The notes beneath the pieces are model-generated. The model worked only from the letters and a program-made list of their open reading frames with translations, was not told the DNA's origin and did not search any database. A stretch of DNA of 7,524 nt, taken from NCBI GenBank assembly GCA_031287245.1, contig JAITTD010000209.1, positions 1-7,524 of the forward strand, read 5' to 3'. This document shows, in pieces, positions 6,570 through 7,524 of the stretch (its first letter is position 1; every line of letters starts with the position of its first letter). This stretch comes from Bacteroidales bacterium. GTDB lineage: Bacteria > Bacteroidota > Bacteroidia > Bacteroidales > UBA4181. Both the position numbers and the translations under genes were made by a program.

Positions 6570-7520
6570 TTGGCAGTATTTTACAATATAGATGATTTAC
6601 ACGTCGATGCGCCTGTTGTTACCATCGGAAGTTTTGATGGCGTTCATTGCGGGCATCGGGCGCTGTTGCAGCAGGTAGTTGATTTGGCGAACCAAAAAGG
6701 CTGCCGGTCGGTTGTGCTTACCTTTGCTACCCATCCGCGGATGCTGCTGGATGCTTCTACGCCTGCGCGCTGGTTGCTTAACACCCTCGACGAAAAAGTC
6801 GCACTGTTATCCCAATATGGCATTGATAATATCTTGATGCTCCCTTTCGACCGTACAATGGCTCAGATGTCGGCGCCGGATTTTATCCGCAATATGATGA
6901 TGGAAAAGTTGAAAACCAAGTATTGGGTAGTAGGAGAAGACCACTCTTTTGGAAAAGACAAAGGTGGCAACGCTGAAAATATTTTGTTATTAGCTAAATC
7001 ATATAATATAGAGGTTGTTAAAGTAAATTTGAAAGAGTACGAAAGAGGAAATGCAGAACACACACAATCTTCATTCGCCGGTAAAATCAGTTCTTCTGCC
7101 ATACGGCAAGCATTGTTGGATGGCAATTTGGAAACCGCTCATCGTATGCTGGGTTATGATTATCACATATCCGGTAAAGTGATTGCAGGCAATCAATTAG
7201 GACGAACCATTGACTTCCCGACCGCCAATATAAAACCGGACTCTTGCAAACTATTGCCCAAGGAAGGAGTATATAGCGCCAACATCCGCTTAGATGGCGA
7301 AACCTTGAAGGGAATGTTGTACATCGGCAAACAACCCGTCATGAAAACGCACAGCGAGCAATCCTATATTGAAGTACATATTTTTGATTTTGACAGAAAC
7401 ATTTACGGAAAAGAATTGCAGATTTCGCTCTCTCACCGCATCAGGGACTGTCTCGTTTTCGACAGTATGGAACAACTGAAAGCACAATTGCAGCAAGACA
7501 AAAAAAGGATAAAAGGATAA
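6570..7520 (+). CDS. ribF: Bifunctional riboflavin kinase / FAD synthetase (RibF)
   Basis: A cytoplasmic enzyme that phosphorylates riboflavin to FMN with ATP and then adenylylates FMN to FAD. At 316 residues it is a normal length. The N-terminal FAD synthetase domain has the nucleotidyltransferase signature GSFDGVHCGH (20-29), VVLTFATHPR, and ISSSAIR (173-179). The C-terminal flavokinase domain has LGRTIDFPTAN (210-220), GVYSA, YIGKQP and IEVHIFDFDRNIYGKEL, with the expected catalytic Glu268. All key motifs are present. The start must be TTG at 6570. The frame is open upstream to the preceding stop but contains no ATG or GTG, and the first internal ATG would delete the nucleotide-binding loop. 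The resulting MAVFYNIDDL matches the usual RibF beginning. It starts just 16 bases after a strong terminator, and no promoter is apparent. The function is very secure; the start is fairly secure. Confidence 0.96.
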   Translation: MAVFYNIDDLHVDAPVVTIGSFDGVHCGHRALLQQVVDLANQKGCRSVVLTFATHPRMLLDASTPARWLLNTLDEKVALLSQYGIDNILMLPFDRTMAQMSAPDFIRNMMMEKLKTKYWVVGEDHSFGKDKGGNAENILLLAKSYNIEVVKVNLKEYERGNAEHTQSSFAGKISSSAIRQALLDGNLETAHRMLGYDYHISGKVIAGNQLGRTIDFPTANIKPDSCKLLPKEGVYSANIRLDGETLKGMLYIGKQPVMKTHSEQSYIEVHIFDFDRNIYGKELQISLSHRIRDCLVFDSMEQLKAQLQQDKKRIKG

Positions 7521-7524
7521 ACGG

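Overview
The window looks like a chromosomal stretch from a member of the Bacteroidota, most likely Bacteroidales. The signs are: TAnnTTTG-type -7 promoter elements rather than E. coli-type promoters; A-rich leaders with no Shine-Dalgarno sequence; a BtuB-type TonB-dependent receptor with the long, peculiar signal peptide typical of Bacteroides relatives; a secreted TPR protein of a Bacteroidales type; and a Bacteroidota-style XRE N-terminus ending in a 'WLxSxEGxML' motif. All five complete genes lie on the + strand and there is no gene-free stretch over 300 bases. No tRNA, rRNA, CRISPR array, insertion sequence or phage gene was seen.

Layout. Bases 1-60 are probably the last 19 codons of an upstream gene. 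Its stop codon lies inside a heptanucleotide tandem array (54-131) that fills much of the leader of the next gene. Bases 191-2299 encode a lipoprotein-type prolyl oligopeptidase (S9A) with intact Ser554/Asp637/His672. Its stop is the first of six consecutive TAA triplets, and 21 bases later begins a BtuB-like outer-membrane receptor (2321-4375), so the two are probably co-transcribed. An AT-rich 92-base gap with a good Bacteroidota promoter leads to the most unusual gene, 4468-5178. It encodes an XRE-like helix-turn-helix joined to a histone-H1-like Lys/Arg/Ala/Pro tail and a C-terminal leucine-zipper-like helix. Twenty-three bases further on is a secreted TPR protein (5202-6512) with a small BamE/SmpA-like segment before its TPRs. 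It ends at a textbook intrinsic terminator (6521-6553). Only 16 bases after the T-tract, a TTG start opens ribF (6570-7520), the bifunctional riboflavin kinase/FAD synthetase.

How the genes relate. The peptidase and receptor plausibly form an envelope nutrient-acquisition pair, though their substrates are not shown to be linked. The XRE/H1-like gene and the TPR gene may share one promoter and the terminator. RibF is a housekeeping flavin-cofactor enzyme and looks transcriptionally separate, although no promoter is visible for it. No complete novel system is evident. The most novel item is the HTH/H1-like/zipper protein, a candidate nucleoid-associated or chromatin-like regulator.
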